From: Delphinapterus leucas
Lineage: Eukaryota > Chordata > Mammalia > Artiodactyla > Monodontidae
Length of the DNA: 64,000 bases
Reading direction: 5' to 3'
NCBI RefSeq assembly: GCF_002288925.2
Contig: NW_022098094.1
Location: 376,223-440,222 of the forward strand
Positions 13,201-23,644 of this stretch are shown here, piece after piece. A program made the position numbers and the translations under genes. Numbering within the stretch: position 1 is the stretch's first letter; each line of letters starts with the position of its first letter. Below the pieces are notes generated by a model. The model did no database searches, was not told where the DNA came from, and saw nothing but the letters and a program-made list of their open reading frames with translations.

Positions 13201-16200
13201 ATGTGGACATGTCGGGTGGGGAAGGGGATGGTGGGATGAACTGGGAGATTAGGACTGACATAGATACACTACCATGTGTAAAATAGGTAGCTAGTGGGAA
13301 CCTGCTATATAGTACAGGGAGCTCAGCTCGCTCTCTGATGACCTAGATAGGTTGGATGGGGGGTGGGGAGGTCCAAGAGGGAGGAGATATATGTGTACAT
13401 ATAGCTGATTCACTTTGTTTTACAGCAGAAACTAACACAACATTGTAAAGCAACTATACTCCAATAAAAGAGAGAGAGAGAGAGAGAGAGAATATTTGAA
13501 TTGCCAGCATCACTAATTTTGTGTTTTGGGGACATTACTAAGTAAAATAAGGGTCACTTGAACACCAGCACTGCGATACCACAAAAGATGATCTGATGGC
13601 TACTAAGTGACCAACAGGCTGGTAGCATATAGAGTGTGGGTACATTGAACAAAGGCATGATTCCTGTCTTGCGTGGGATGGGGCAGGACAGCACAAGACT
13701 TCATCACACCATTTAGAACAGTGTGAAATGTAAAACTTATGAATTGTGTATTTCTGGAATTTTCCATTTAATATTTTCAGACCATGGTTGACTGTGGGTA
13801 GCTGAGACCACAGAGAGAAAAACCACAGATGGGGTGGGGCCACCCTCCTGCTATGCACCTGTTAAAAGTGTCCAAATCCAGAACACTGACAACACCAAAT
13901 GCTGGTGAGGATGTGGAGCAACAGGAACTCTCATTCATGGCTGATGGGAGTGCAACATGGTGCAGCCACTCTGCAAGACAGCTTGGCAGTTTCTTGCAAA
14001 ACTAAACATACTCTTACCATATGATCCAGCATTGTAGTCCTTGGTATTTACCCAAAGGAGCTGAAAACACACAAACCTGAACACAGAGTTTTATAGCAGT
14101 TTTATTCATAATTGCCCAAACTTGGAAGCAACAAAGATGTCCTTCCATCCCTCCAGAGGTGAAAGGATAAACAAACTCTGGAACAGCCTTACAATGTAAT
14201 ATTATTTAGCAATTTAAAAGTGAGCTGTCAAGCGAGAAAAAGACATGGAGGAAACTTAAATGCATATTGTTAAGTGAAAGAAGCCAATCTGAAAATTCTA
14301 CCTACTGTATGATTCCACCTCTATGACTTTCTGGAAGAGGCAAAACTATGGAGACAGTAAAATGATCAATGCTTGCCAGGGGTACAAAGGGACAGAAGGG
14401 TGGATGAATAGGTGGTACACAGGGGAAATCTTAGGACAGTATAACTATTATTCTGTTGGATATTGTAATGAAAGATACACATCATCCATTTGTCAAAACC
14501 CATAGAATTTACATCACAAAGAATACACTCTATTGTAAACTATGGGCTTTACTTAATAATAATCTGCCAATATTGACTCATCAATTTTAATAAATGTACC
14601 ATACTAATGTAAGAGGCTAATAATAGGGGAAATTGGAGAGGGAATGAAGGGAAATATGGAAACTGTATTTTTTGTTCGATTTTTTCTGTAAAACCAAAAG
14701 TGCTCCAAAAAAAAAAAGAAAGAGAAAGGAAGGAAGGAAGGAAGGAAGAAGGAAAGGAAGGAAGGAAGGAAGAAAAGGGAAGAAAGAAAGAAAGAAAAGA
14801 TCAGTGGTTGTAAAGGGTTCATGGGGAGGGAAGGAGGGATGAACAGGTAAAGCACAAGACATTTTTAGGCACTAAAACTATTGTGTTTGGTGCACCATGG
14901 GTACAGCTGTGGATGACGGTCACTTGCTGGCCCACGTTGCTGGTGTTTCTAAGTATTTCTGGTGCCGTGAATCTGTATTCACTGTATGTTCCTTGTAAAT
15001 TTGGTGCTGGCAAGCCTGCTGGTCCTACACTCCAATACTTCTGCTTGGCAATTTACAGGTGGAATGTCACCCTTACCTCAACCAGAGCAAACTGCTGGAG
15101 TTCTGCAAGTCCAAGGACATTCTCCTTGTTGCATATGCTACCTTGGGGTCTGACTTAAGGAAAAAATGGTAATGATCTCTATAAAGGTATTCCGACCCTA
15201 GATGCTGTGCCTTCTGGAGACATCTCTCAACGTCTGGAGGAAATTAAGTATAGTCAAGAGGAATCATCCATCTTTGCAAACCCTTTACCTAGCCTACATT
15301 GTGAGGACTGAATAAAACATTATTGAATAATAAAGTAATTATTACTGATTAAAATGTTCATCCAATTCAAAGGGTTTGGATTTAAAGAGTGACAAGGTAA
15401 TTCCAAGCCATGATTCTGACACTTAGCAGTTGAGGGATATGAGACAAGTTACAACTTCTGTAAGTTTTAGTTTCTTTAACTCTTCAAGAGGAATATAGAT
15501 GTGTACCTTTTAACAGTTGAGGACAAAATGAAGACAATTAGTTGAGAGCATTTTTTGCAATAGCAAATTCTTATAAAATTCTTGGTTATTTGTTATGATG
15601 GTGGTCATTGGGTCTTACTGTGGACAACAATTTTGTCTTCTTGACTTATTCAATCTTTTACTAAGTTTCTCAGAAATGTTTAAAAGATGAAAAAACTACC
15701 CAATTTTCCCTTTCTTTCCCTTGTCCTTCTTTGGATTTACCAAAAGAAGCCAAAGAAATATTGAGACAGCCAGAAGGTAATGAGGAAGATTCTAGAGGAT
15801 CAACCACCCCTAGCCTGAATGAACTATCCCCAAGTAGAATGGATACACAACCTCAGACACATAGCACCTCTGCCTCCCTCCCAGGGTGAAAAAGGACAAT
15901 CCAGTTCTCCTGCAGGATCCAGTACTCAACACCATTGCTGAAAAGCACAGGCGAACTCCAGCCCAGGTCACCCTGCGCTATCAGCTGCAGAGAGGGGTGG
16001 CTGCTCTGGCCAAGAGCTTCAATGAGAAGAGGCTCAAGGAGAACTTCCAGGTACCTGGTAGGGTTTTGGGCAGCAGGGAGCTGACAGCAGCACATCATTT
16101 TCCCCGGGATGGGTTATTTGGGAGGCTCCCAATGTGTATTGGGGCAAAGCTTATCTCCCTGTATATTCTATGCGTATATGTGCTATAGTTAACTGTCCTG

Positions 16201-19200
16201 TCCTCCAAATCCTACAAGCGAGTAGGCATGGTGGTTGTAAAGAACAGTCGACAGAGCGTCAGGTTTGAGTCTCAGCCCTGGTTTTTACTCAACAGTACGG
16301 CCCTGAGTAAATCATCCCTTGATTTCTTCAGCTAAAAAAATGAAGGAGTTAGCTGAAGTGAGACCTGGGCTCAAAAATCTCAAGGATTCCTTGGCTGCTA
16401 CCACAGCTATTCAATACAAGTCTCTGAGGGTGACCTGAGTTGCTAATCTCAACTCTTTGAATGGACAAATGCCCATGACTTTTGTCAGGGAATGAACCCC
16501 AAGTTCATGACAACTGTCTCATGAAACCTACATAAGTTCCTACATATATTTGTGTGTGTGTATCTGCATGTGGGGGGCATGTAGGGGCTGCAGTAATTGC
16601 CTCCAGGAAATTGAATTGATCTTCTCACATTTCTGATAGGTTTTTGAATTCCAGTTGACCCCAGAGGATATGCAAAGTCTAGATGGCCTAAACAGAAACG
16701 TGCGCTATTTTGAAGAAGATTCGTAAGTACCCTGTTCCATTGTAGATGCTGGGGGAGCAGGGTAATGAAGGAATTCCATTTATTCTAATCCACAAAGGGC
16801 AGGGTCTTCTCTTGCCTCTTCTTTTAGGGAAGTGGATGGAAAACATTTTTCCTTCAAGCCCTCATACCCGTTACTCCATGCCCCTCTGTCCTTCCTCTGC
16901 TTAAATTCCAGGATCAATCAATACGATGACATCCTTTGCACATATTTTCAAGTCTCCTCTCTCTTCTTTGTCTTACTCATTGGCCTAAAACCTGGTTACA
17001 TCCTGCTCTCTCTCCCTCTACTTCATCGGATTTCCCCTCCCCATGAGATTACTCCTAGAGGCATTGGAACATTCCCTCATCTTCAAAGAAGCTCTGTCTC
17101 AAACTGACTTCATCTGCAGCTCACCACACCATCCCCGTTTCTCCTTTTACAGCAAAACTTCTTGAAGAAGTCCATGCTTTCTTCCTCTCTTGTCTCTCTC
17201 CCCGTTCTCTTCTGAACCCACACAAACCAGGCATTTGCCCTCCTCTCTGCCAAAGCTCCTCTTGTCAAGGTCAGCCATGACCTCCTCTTTGCTTAACCCA
17301 GCAGTGATTCTCATCCATCTTATTTTACCTAGTGGGTCACTCCTCCTAGAAACACTTTCTCAGCTATGCTTTCTTCACTGCAGATCTGGTTTCCCCTTAT
17401 CCCCCATGCCATTCCTTCTCCTGGTCTTTGCAGGTGTCTCCTCATCAACCTGACCTCTTCACTTTGTAGTGACCTAAGGCTCAATCCTTGGACGTCTTCT
17501 CTTTTCTATCCACATCCTCATCCTTCGTACTTAATCTAATCCCGTGCTCTAAACTCTGGGTAAATATACACTCCCCCAAATTATATCCAGCCCAGACCTA
17601 GGCCCTGGACCAAGACTTGTATATCCATTTGCTCTACTCCACTCAAACTTATCAAGTCTACACTTGAGCTCATGATGGTACCTGCACCCACCCCACCCTC
17701 CCAAGCCCCACATACCTCACATGCTTGTATCAGAATCTTCCTGATCAACTAACTGGCTGCTATTTGCTCTCTCTGCTTCTGTACTTCGTCTCTGCCCGTA
17801 CTCACCAGAGTGAATGAGGTAAAAATGTAGGTCTGTATATGTTAATCCCAAACTCCTAATATCCCTCCCCCAACACCTTTCCCCTTTGGTAACCGTAAGT
17901 TTGTTTTCTATGTCTGTGAGTCTGTTTCTGTTTTGTAAATAAGTTCATTTGTATCATTCTTTTTAGATTCTACATATAAGTGATATCATATGATATTTAT
18001 CTTTCTCTGTCTGACTTATTTAACATATACACGCTACTACATATAAAATATATAGTACAGGGAACTCTATTCAATATTCTGTAATAACCTATATGGGAAA
18101 AGAATCTGAAGAAGAATGGATATATGTATATGTATAACTAAATCACTTTGCTGCACACCTGAAACTAACACAACATTGTAAATAAACTATACTCCAATAT
18201 AAAATAAAAATTAAACTAAATCAAAAACAATAAAAACACTACTATTTTCTGAAAAAAAACCCCACAAAAAACAAACAAAAAAAAATAGTAGGTCTGATGG
18301 GGAAATCCTGTCTCGGTAACTGGTGGCCTGTCTTCTCACTCGGAGTAAAGGCCAGAGTCCTCACAAAACCTACAAAGTCCAGCAGGATATGGTCTCCCCA
18401 TGCCTCTGCCTCTAAGTCCTGCTGTTCTGCCCCTTCCGACTCCAGTGCAGCCCAGTGGCCTCCTTGCTGTCCCCCACATGCGTCAGGCCCATCTTGGGGC
18501 CTTTGCACTGTCTGTTCCCTCTGCCCAGAACGCTCTTCCTCCAAATACCTGGATGGTCACTCCTTCACCACTGTCTTAACTCAGATGGCACCTCTGTGAC
18601 ACCTTCTCTGTCACTTTATCTAAAAATGCAGCCCTGTACAGCCCTTCCTTCCCCTCCATCCTGCTCCCTTTTTCTCTTGGCCCACCTCCCTAATTAACAT
18701 ACCGTGTGGTTTGCTAACCTATTCTGTTTACTTTCTGTTTACCACAGAACGTTAGATTCGTAGGGAAGGATTTTTAAAAAACTGCCCTCTCTCTGAGTAA
18801 TTAGTAAATGTTTGTTGAATGAATAATATAAGAAAATGATAGACAGGGAAAAGTAAGGGACAGTGAAGAAGCAGGTAGTAATTTTTAACAATTAATGTCA
18901 GTCATTTTAATCAACAATAATTATCCAGTGGTTTAGCGTTGCCTACCTCGAAGATGACTACAGTAAGTCCCCTACATAAGAATGAGCCTCCTTCCGAGAG
19001 CGCATTTGTAAGTCCAACAAGGTTAGCCTAGGTACCCAATTAACACAATCGGCTATATAGTACTGCACTGTAATAGGTTTATAATACTTTTCACACAAAC
19101 ATACATAACAAATAAACACACAAAATAAAGGAAGCATTTTTAATCTCACAGCTCAGTACCTTGAAAAGTACAGCAGTCCAGTACAACAGCTGGCATCCAG

Positions 19201-20022
19201 GGGCTGGCATCGAGTGAACGGGCAAGAAGAGTTACTGCCTGCCGGAGGGAGAGGAGATGGGAGATGGTAGAGCTGAGGGATCATCAGTAGTAGGAGACGG
19301 CGGGCAAGCTGTAATTTCACTCATGCCTGACGCTGATGGAACGCACGTTCACAACTTTGAAAGTTTGCAACTTGAAGGTTCGCATATAGGGGACTTACTG
19401 TACTTTATATATACAAAGACAGTTCACTTCCTTTGCTAAAAATGGAAACCCCTGTTGAAGTGGCTTATATTATAATCACTCTATCTCTAGATCTAATATA
19501 TAATTTTTCACCCAGCAAAGTCATAGGTAAATTATTTCTGAGTGCTTGAAAGAAATTGAACAACAGTGATATTCTTGTCACCTTCCACATCATCACCTTG
19601 AAATATTTGTTAACTTTAGGTATTAAACCAGATTGGTGCTGTTTTAAAAGAGGAAGAACTTATTTCTGCCCTCTTGGGAGTTTATAATATCAACGCAAAT
19701 AGTTTATCTCTTTAAGTTGTAGAACAATATACCTAAAAAATGGAATATATTGGTTTATTTTTGTGTGTGTGCCCAAGTGCATGTAAGTATATTTATTTTT
19801 ACAGTGTGTTCATTACATTGTAATACAATTGTATATGGTTGTTATAAAACTCGTTGGGTTTGTACTTGTCCAAAAAAGAAAACTACATTAATTCTCATGC
19901 TTAAGCCAGTCTAAAAGAAACCTCTCTTTACCCAGCCCAGAAACAGTTACTTGACTAAGACTCTCCCTTTATCTTTTAGACTGTCTCATCATCCAAATTA
20001 TCCATTTAATGTTGAATATTAA
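4179..20022 (+). CDS. AKR1C: Aldo-keto reductase family 1 member C-like (hydroxysteroid/dihydrodiol dehydrogenase), 9 exons
   Basis: Joined exons: 4179-4265, 5924-6091, 7914-8030, 8729-8806, 9790-9912, 15059-15168, 15885-16050, 16640-16722, 19980-20022. The 975 bp code for 324 residues without a stop; AKR1C proteins are usually 323. Exon lengths 168/117/78/123/110/166/83 are the standard AKR1C sizes and all introns are GT-AG. It is a cytosolic NAD(P)H-dependent TIM-barrel oxidoreductase acting on steroid, prostaglandin or other carbonyls. The catalytic tetrad is present: Asp51 and Tyr56 in [11 protein letters not shown], Lys85 in FYTTK, His118 in DLYLIHFP. The nicotinamide-side motif GVSNFN and the cofactor-binding [10 protein letters not shown] segment are also present. 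The N-terminus ([14 protein letters not shown]) is unusual and one residue longer than typical. It converges with the AKR1E2 remnant. The subfamily is certain but the exact orthologue (AKR1C8/AKR1CL1-like or another paralogue) is not; substrate loops differ between paralogues, so substrate is not predicted. Confidence 0.93.
4405..4572 (+). repeat. MER5-like hAT (Charlie) MITE fragment
   Basis: Shows the MER5 pattern: 'cttttcaaa', then '..acctgaggatcttgtttaaaa', 'ttctgattcattcgatctg' and 'catttctaacgagctggcaagtgattctgatgct'. Lies in intron 1 of the AKR1C gene. Non-coding and diverged. Confidence 0.65.
5924..6091 (+). CDS. AKR1C: AKR1C exon 2
   Basis: 168 bp, phase 0 to 0. Preceded by a pyrimidine tract and tag, followed by gtattg. 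Encodes [10 protein letters not shown] through DLFYTTK, with catalytic Asp51, Tyr56 and Lys85. Confidence 0.95.
6225..6400 (+). repeat. MIR SINE fragment in intron 2
   Basis: Contains the MIR core pattern: 'gttctgccacttactta', then the tail 'agtttcccaagctgtaaatgaagataac'. Ancient mammalian tRNA SINE, diverged. Confidence 0.7.
7360..7590 (+). mobile_element. tRNA-derived SINE with 16-bp TSD, intron 2
   Basis: SINE body about 7376-7574 with the 'ggttcaatccctggtcaggg' B-box region and a non-poly-A tail ('gactttaaatatggtccatatc'). It is flanked by the perfect 16-bp duplication aaatgcagtttcccag at 7360-7375 and 7575-7590. Confidence 0.92.
7914..8030 (+). CDS. AKR1C: AKR1C exon 3
   Basis: 117 bp with a cag acceptor and gttagc donor. 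Encodes [11 protein letters not shown] through [11 protein letters not shown], including catalytic His118. Confidence 0.95.
8729..8806 (+). CDS. AKR1C: AKR1C exon 4
   Basis: 78 bp with a ccag acceptor and gtgagt donor. Encodes PGEDFFPKD through DLCTTWE, the loop-A region that helps shape the substrate pocket in the AKR1C family. Confidence 0.94.
8945..9240 (+). repeat. L2/MIR-like ancient repeat, intron 4
   Basis: Resembles the L2 3' region ('ttattgagtgcttatgattactgagtact..gaacaaaaccaaggtctctgacccc'). Diverged; boundaries approximate. Confidence 0.5.
9790..9912 (+). CDS. AKR1C: AKR1C exon 5
   Basis: 123 bp with a ccccag acceptor and gtgaac donor. Encodes [20 protein letters not shown] through YKPVCNQ, including the conserved GVSNFN cofactor motif. 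Confidence 0.96.
10501..10603 (+). mobile_element. Short tRNA-derived SINE with 12-bp TSD, intron 5
   Basis: Body about 10513-10591, starting 'gggacttccctggaagtcca' and containing 'ggttcgatccctggtcaggg'. Flanks taagtacagtaa (10501-10512) and taagcacagtaa (10592-10603) differ by one base. Its 3' duplication overlaps the 5' end of the neighbouring L1 insertion. Confidence 0.85.
10603..13499 (+). mobile_element. 5'-inverted (twin-primed) LINE-1, intron 5 of AKR1C
   Basis: A 5'-truncated L1 with perfect 13-bp duplications, agagaatatttga, at 10603-10615 and 13487-13499. The 5' part (about 10616-11075) is inverted: on the - strand it encodes the RT fingers region ([20 protein letters not shown] and on to [15 protein letters not shown]). 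The + strand part starts with [17 protein letters not shown] and runs through the RT motif FADDN (11382-11396), ORF2 C-terminus and 3' UTR to an (AG)n-type tail at about 13471. ORF2 is broken by frameshifts after about 11600. This is the classic twin-priming structure. Dead copy. Confidence 0.93.
13860..14700 (+). repeat. Old L1M 3'-end fragment, intron 5
   Basis: L1 ORF2 C-terminal/3' UTR sequence ('gtgaggatgtggagcaacag', 'aagtgaaagaagccaatctg', '..ggcaaaactatggagacag') followed by A-rich DNA. Clearly older than the twin-primed element upstream. Confidence 0.75.
14707..14798 (+). repeat. Polypurine (GAAA/GGAA)n microsatellite
   Basis: Long run of A/G only, with phased ggaa and gaaa units, following an A-rich L1 tail. 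A frame through it on the other strand is only a low-complexity artefact. Confidence 0.9.
15059..15168 (+). CDS. AKR1C: AKR1C exon 6
   Basis: 110 bp with a ttacag acceptor and gtaatg donor. Encodes [20 protein letters not shown] through LRKK plus the first two bases of the following Trp codon, the standard AKR1C phase. Confidence 0.95.
15885..16050 (+). CDS. AKR1C: AKR1C exon 7
   Basis: 166 bp with a cccag acceptor and gtacct donor. Begins with the last base of the split Trp codon and encodes [15 protein letters not shown] through KRLKENFQ. It carries the NADP(H) 2'-phosphate-binding Lys-Ser..Arg..Asn pattern ([12 protein letters not shown]). Confidence 0.95.
16215..16440 (+). repeat. MIR-like fragment, intron 7
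   Basis: Shows 'tggttgtaaagaacagtcgacagagcgtcaggtttgagtctcagc' followed by a 'taaatcatcccttgatttcttcagc' tail, the layout of MIR. Diverged. Confidence 0.55.
16640..16722 (+). CDS. AKR1C: AKR1C exon 8
   Basis: 83 bp with a gatag acceptor and gtaagt donor. Encodes [20 protein letters not shown] through YFEED plus two bases of a Ser codon. Confidence 0.94.
17080..17560 (+). repeat. L2 LINE fragment, intron 8
   Basis: Matches the L2 reverse-transcriptase region at the nucleotide level ('ggtcagccatgacctcctctttgct', 'cactcctcctagaaacactttctcagc', 'gctcaatccttggacgtcttctcttttct'). All frames are interrupted. Confidence 0.7.
17821..18296 (+). mobile_element. Second 5'-inverted L1 3' end with TSD, intron 8
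   Basis: About 17836-18020 is L1 3' UTR in reverse orientation. About 18020-18240 is the following L1 3' end in forward orientation ('acaacattgtaaataaactatactccaat' then A-rich). Flanks aaaaatgtaggtctg (17821-17835) and aaaaatagtaggtctg (18281-18296) look like an imperfect duplication. A short twin-primed insertion. Confidence 0.8.
18320..18840 (+). repeat. Ancient interspersed repeat (L2-like 3' type)
   Basis: Contains the widely dispersed 'ctgttccctctgcccagaacgctcttcc..' pattern followed by 'taaatgtttgttgaatgaat'. A related sequence lies at about 23.1-23.35 kb. I cannot fix the family by eye. Confidence 0.45.
18959..19402. mobile_element. Tigger/pogo-type (Tc1/mariner) non-autonomous DNA transposon
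   Basis: A 440-bp element (18961-19400) with terminal inverted repeats: cagtaagtcccctacata at the left and the reverse complement tataggggacttactg at the right. It is flanked on each side by TA (18959-18960 and 19401-19402), the target duplication expected for this superfamily. No transposase frame. Lies in intron 8 of AKR1C. Confidence 0.9.
19980..20022 (+). CDS. AKR1C: AKR1C exon 9 (C-terminus)
   Basis: A cttttag acceptor is followed by one base completing Ser, then [13 protein letters not shown] and TAA. This matches the family C-terminal pattern HP.YP...EY. Possible polyadenylation signals (AATAAA) follow at 20163 and 20202. Confidence 0.92.
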
Positions 20023-20162
20023 CAGCAGTGTCTGTGGTTGCTCCAGAGTTCTCAGTTTTGGGTTGATGATTGGAGGACATCTCAAGGATGAGAATGTACC
20101 TGCTTCGTTGCATGTCACTTAGCCTGATCAGTCGCGATATGGCTGGAGTCCCTGGAGCAGGA

Positions 20163-20207
20163 AATAAAAATCTCTAAACCCAGTCTTTTTCCCCCAAAGT
20201 AAATAAA
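20163..20207 (+). promoter_or_regulatory. Candidate AKR1C polyadenylation signals
   Basis: Two AATAAA hexamers at 20163-20168 and 20202-20207, 141 and 180 bp after the AKR1C stop codon, within the usual 3' UTR range for this family. Confidence 0.5.
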
Positions 20208-20499
20208 GATACATTTCAAACAATCCAACCTACTGCTGCTTTGGCTTTTTTGGTTTATCTGTTTTGTTTTGTTTCCCTGTATAACTGAGGTTGAAATGCT
20301 GCCAGCCCTGGAAGTGATCATAGGAGATATGGATCCCCCAGAAAAAGCTAACAATAGTATATTTTCCAAATTTTCGAAGTCTGGCTTTTCACCTCTCTGT
20401 AGTTCTTGTGTGTTTTTTCCCCTTTTGTTCTGTGAATTTGCCGCACTATATAATTTTATGAGACCTTTTAAAGGGATCTAAAACTTAATGAATACACAA

Positions 20500-21310
20500 T
20501 GCCCCAAATGTCCAGATTTCAATAAAAAATTACTCATTATACCTAAAACAAGGCATCAAATTGAATTAGAAAAGACAAGCTACAGATACCCACACCAAGA
20601 TGACTGAGATATTAGAATTATCTGACTAAGATTTTAAAGCAGCCATCATGAAACTGTTTCAACAAGCCATTACAAATATACTGGGGACAAATGAAAAAGT
20701 AAAAAGTTTCAACAAGGAAATAGAGTGTCCTAGCAAAGAAATAGAAGACATAAAGAAAAACCAAATGGTAATTTTAGAACTGAAAAATACAATAATAAAC
20801 ATTGAAAACTCAGTGGATAACCTCAGTAGATTTGAAGGAACAGAGGAAATAATCAGTGTGCTGGAAGATAAAGCGATATCAATTACCCAGTGGGAACAAG
20901 AGAGAGAAAGTAGGTTTTTTAAAAAAATAGGAACAGGGCCTTGGGGACCTGTGGAATAATAACAGAAGATCTAACATGCATGTGATCGGAGTGGGGAAAA
21001 TAGGGAGATGTTTGTCAAAGGGTACCAAATTTCAGTTATGAGATGAGTAAGTTCTGAGGTTCTCATGTAGAGAATGCTGACTGTAGTTAATAATACTGTA
21101 GTGTATAATTGAATTTGCTTAGAGAATAGATCTTAAGGGTTCCCACCAAAACAAAAACAAAAAAAGGAATCTGACAGTTGATGGATGTGTTAATTACCTT
21201 GATTGCATGTGGGGATCATTTCACCATGTATATGAATATCAGATCATCACTATCTATAATTTTAATTGTCAATTATACAACATTAAAGCTGGGGAAAAAA
21301 AAAAGAAAGT
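20500..21310 (+). repeat. Old L1 fragments
   Basis: 20500-20990 resembles an L1 5'/ORF1 region ('ggaacagaggaaataatcag', 'gaagataaagcgatatcaattacccag..caagagagag', 'acagggccttggggacctgtgg'). 20990-21310 is L1M-like 3' UTR ending in an A-rich stretch. The 103-codon frame at 20648-20959 is a remnant of this element, not a host gene. Confidence 0.65.
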
Positions 21311-21399
21311 GTGATGAATCTCATCCAATGTCCTTTCATGGAATCAACCGATAGAATTGACAATGAGGATAGTACTTTTAGTTTATAGCTATTCTAATT

Positions 21400-21640
21400 T
21401 AAAAAATTGATTTTTATATTTATGGAACTAGTATCTACTACTTACTCTGTTAGAGTAAATCTTAAGCCTTCTAACCACGCACAAAAAAGGGAGCTATGTG
21501 ATGTGACGGGAGTTAACTTGATTGTGGGAATCAGTTCACAATGTGCAAGTGTGTCAGATCATCACGCTGCACACTTAAAACACATACAGTTTATTTGTCA
21601 ATTACACCTCAAGAAAGCTGGAAAATTAAAGGAGGGAGTG
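21400..21640 (+). repeat. L1M-like 3' UTR fragment
   Basis: Repeats the pattern of the fragment just upstream ('gatgtgacgggagttaacttgattg..cacaatgtg..cagatcatcacgctgcacactta'). Diverged. Confidence 0.55.
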
Positions 21641-22021
21641 GGGCAGAAGAGAGGAGGGAACAGTTCGAAAAGGGATTGGTGATGGAGAAGTTCTCTGTCC
21701 TAACTGTGGCCACGATTCATGAAACACATAGGTGAAAAAATTGCACAGAACTAAATGCACGCCCAGCACAAATTTGGGAAAATCTGAATAAGCTCAGTGG
21801 GTTGTATCGTTGTCGATATCCTTGTCATGACATGGGGCTGTCATCTTGCAAGATGGTAACGTTGCGGGGAGCTGAGCAGAGGGGACACGAGATTTCTCTG
21901 TATTATTTCTTTCAATAGCATGTGAATTTACAGTTCTCACAAAATAAAAGTTTACTGTAAAATGAGCGACTAGAAAACTGTCACCGGCTCCACACCTGCT
22001 CCTCCCTTTTGGATTCCTTTC

Positions 22022-22223
22022 TTTTTTTTTTTTCTGTACGTGGCCTCTCACTGTTGTGGCCTCTCCCGTTGCGGAGCACAGGCTCCGGACGCGCAGGCTC
22101 AGCGGCCATGGCTCACGGGCCCAGCTGCTCCATGGCACGTGGGATCTTCCCGGACCGGGGCACAAACCCGTGTCCCCTGCATCGGCAGGCGGACTCTCAA
22201 CCACTGCACCACCAGGGAAGCCC
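22022..22223 (-). mobile_element. CHR-type SINE (long variant), minus strand
   Basis: The reverse complement begins 'gggcttccctggtggtgcag' at 22223 and ends in the poly-T run at 22022. Nearly identical in layout to the copies at 1320 and 3247. Lies in the interval between the two convergent AKR genes. Confidence 0.93.
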
Positions 22224-22354
22224 TCTGTTTTATTTTGTTGGCTGTTAATTACTCATAAATAGAATTCTACTCTGCTATTTGTTGAGTGATCTGAGACCTT
22301 TTACTTTTCTACCACCTAGGCAGCCAACTGCAGTGACCCCTAGAAAATGAGGCA

Positions 22355-22600
22355 GTTCCCCAGGCAGGGTAAGAGGGTCTGACCTGAGTACCTGCTTCTG
22401 GGACCGATAATCTTACTAAGACTTTCTGTGCCTCAGTTTCATCACCTGTACAATGGGGTGTTAACAACAGTCCCCACCTTACAGGCTTGTGAGGATTAAA
22501 TGAGAAAGTAAGTGTAAAACAGTGCCTGGTACATCATTAAAATCATACTATTAGCTGACAGTAAGTGCAAGACAGCTATTATCGTTATTTTAAGTATTAT
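22355..22600 (+). repeat. MIR SINE
   Basis: Recognisable MIR 3' half: 'tgtgcctcagtttcatcacctgtacaatgggg' then 'acaggcttgtgaggattaaatgag' and '..acagtgcctggtacat'. Confidence 0.8.
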
Positions 22601-23500
22601 TCTCTGAACATTGGATTCCAAACATACATAAGTCGTTTCTGAATCATTCTCTCTTGTTTCGCTTTCTAGGCATCTTCTGTTCTCTGTTACTGTGACTGAT
22701 GCACCGTTGCTACATCCTTTACTGAAACTAATACAATGACTTAAAGTAGAGCTGCACTAGGAATGAAGCAGTTTTTCTTGTTTAGTCTAAAAAGATGACT
22801 GACAGCTCAGCTTACACCATGAGATTCTCAGAAAAGCTGCTCTCATGGGAGACGCCCAAGCAGTGATCATCCAGCCTAATGTAGGAGGAATCCTTTCCAG
22901 GATGTCTGTACTCCTTTCTCTGTCCTGTCCTGGCCTGCATCCTAGTTCAGGCCGTCATCACCCCAGCCTCTATGGCTGTTACTGTCGCCTGTCTCCTGCC
23001 TCCTGTTCAAACACGTGCTTCTTTCAGCGGCTACGATCACCTCGACACAACACAAGTCTCTCTTACATAGAATACAAGCTCCCTACTTCAAAGCCTTCAG
23101 CGGTGGTCCTTTGTCTAAGGGGAAAAGAATAAGCTCCTCAAATGGCATCCGGACTTCCACCGTCTGGCCCATCCGCTTCCCCAGCCTCACGTCTCTGCTG
23201 CCTAACATTTTTCCATGTAGGAACGTCAAGCTTCTTATGGGTCCCTGTACCCCGCGCTGTCCCATACCCCGTGCCTTTGCTCAAGAGGTCCCCTCTGCCT
23301 GTCACGCTGTCCCCGACCCCCTGACCGCACCAATCCCAGCATCTGCACGAAGCTGCAGAAGTCCTGTCCCTGGTTCAAGCACAGGTGGAGTCATCAGCTC
23401 CCGTGAGGAGACCGGAGAACCCTCCGTGTGCTGCTCCCCCCATCTCGTGGCCCAGCCCTGAGCGGTCTGCACCCTGCTCTCTCTGCCAGGGAAGGCCCAC

Positions 23501-23644
23501 CTTGCTGACAATAAACAGGTCCTTCTGCCTCACCAGGCCCTCCTTGACCTTGCACTGGATCCCCACTCCAACCTCATTCTCGTTGTGGTACAAGCCTGTG
23601 TCTATCGCCACTTTTACTGCCTCCGTCACTTCCCCTGGGGCCAC
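23501..23644 (-). CDS. AKR1E2: AKR1E2-like exon 2 with in-frame 24-bp deletion
   Basis: Acceptor tttgcag (rc of 23645-23651) and GTGGGC donor (23500-23495). Phase 0 to 0 with no stop. The eight-codon gap falls exactly at the catalytic Asp; the following catalytic Tyr (LYHNE) and the Lys in FIVSK are retained. Confidence 0.85.

Noticed and set aside
14604..14862. Minus-strand frames rich in Phe, Leu and Ser
   Set aside because: Translation of the opposite strand of a polypurine microsatellite.
20648..20959. 103-codon frame with coiled-coil-like composition
   Set aside because: Matches an old L1 5'/ORF1-type repeat pattern that recurs at the right end of the window.
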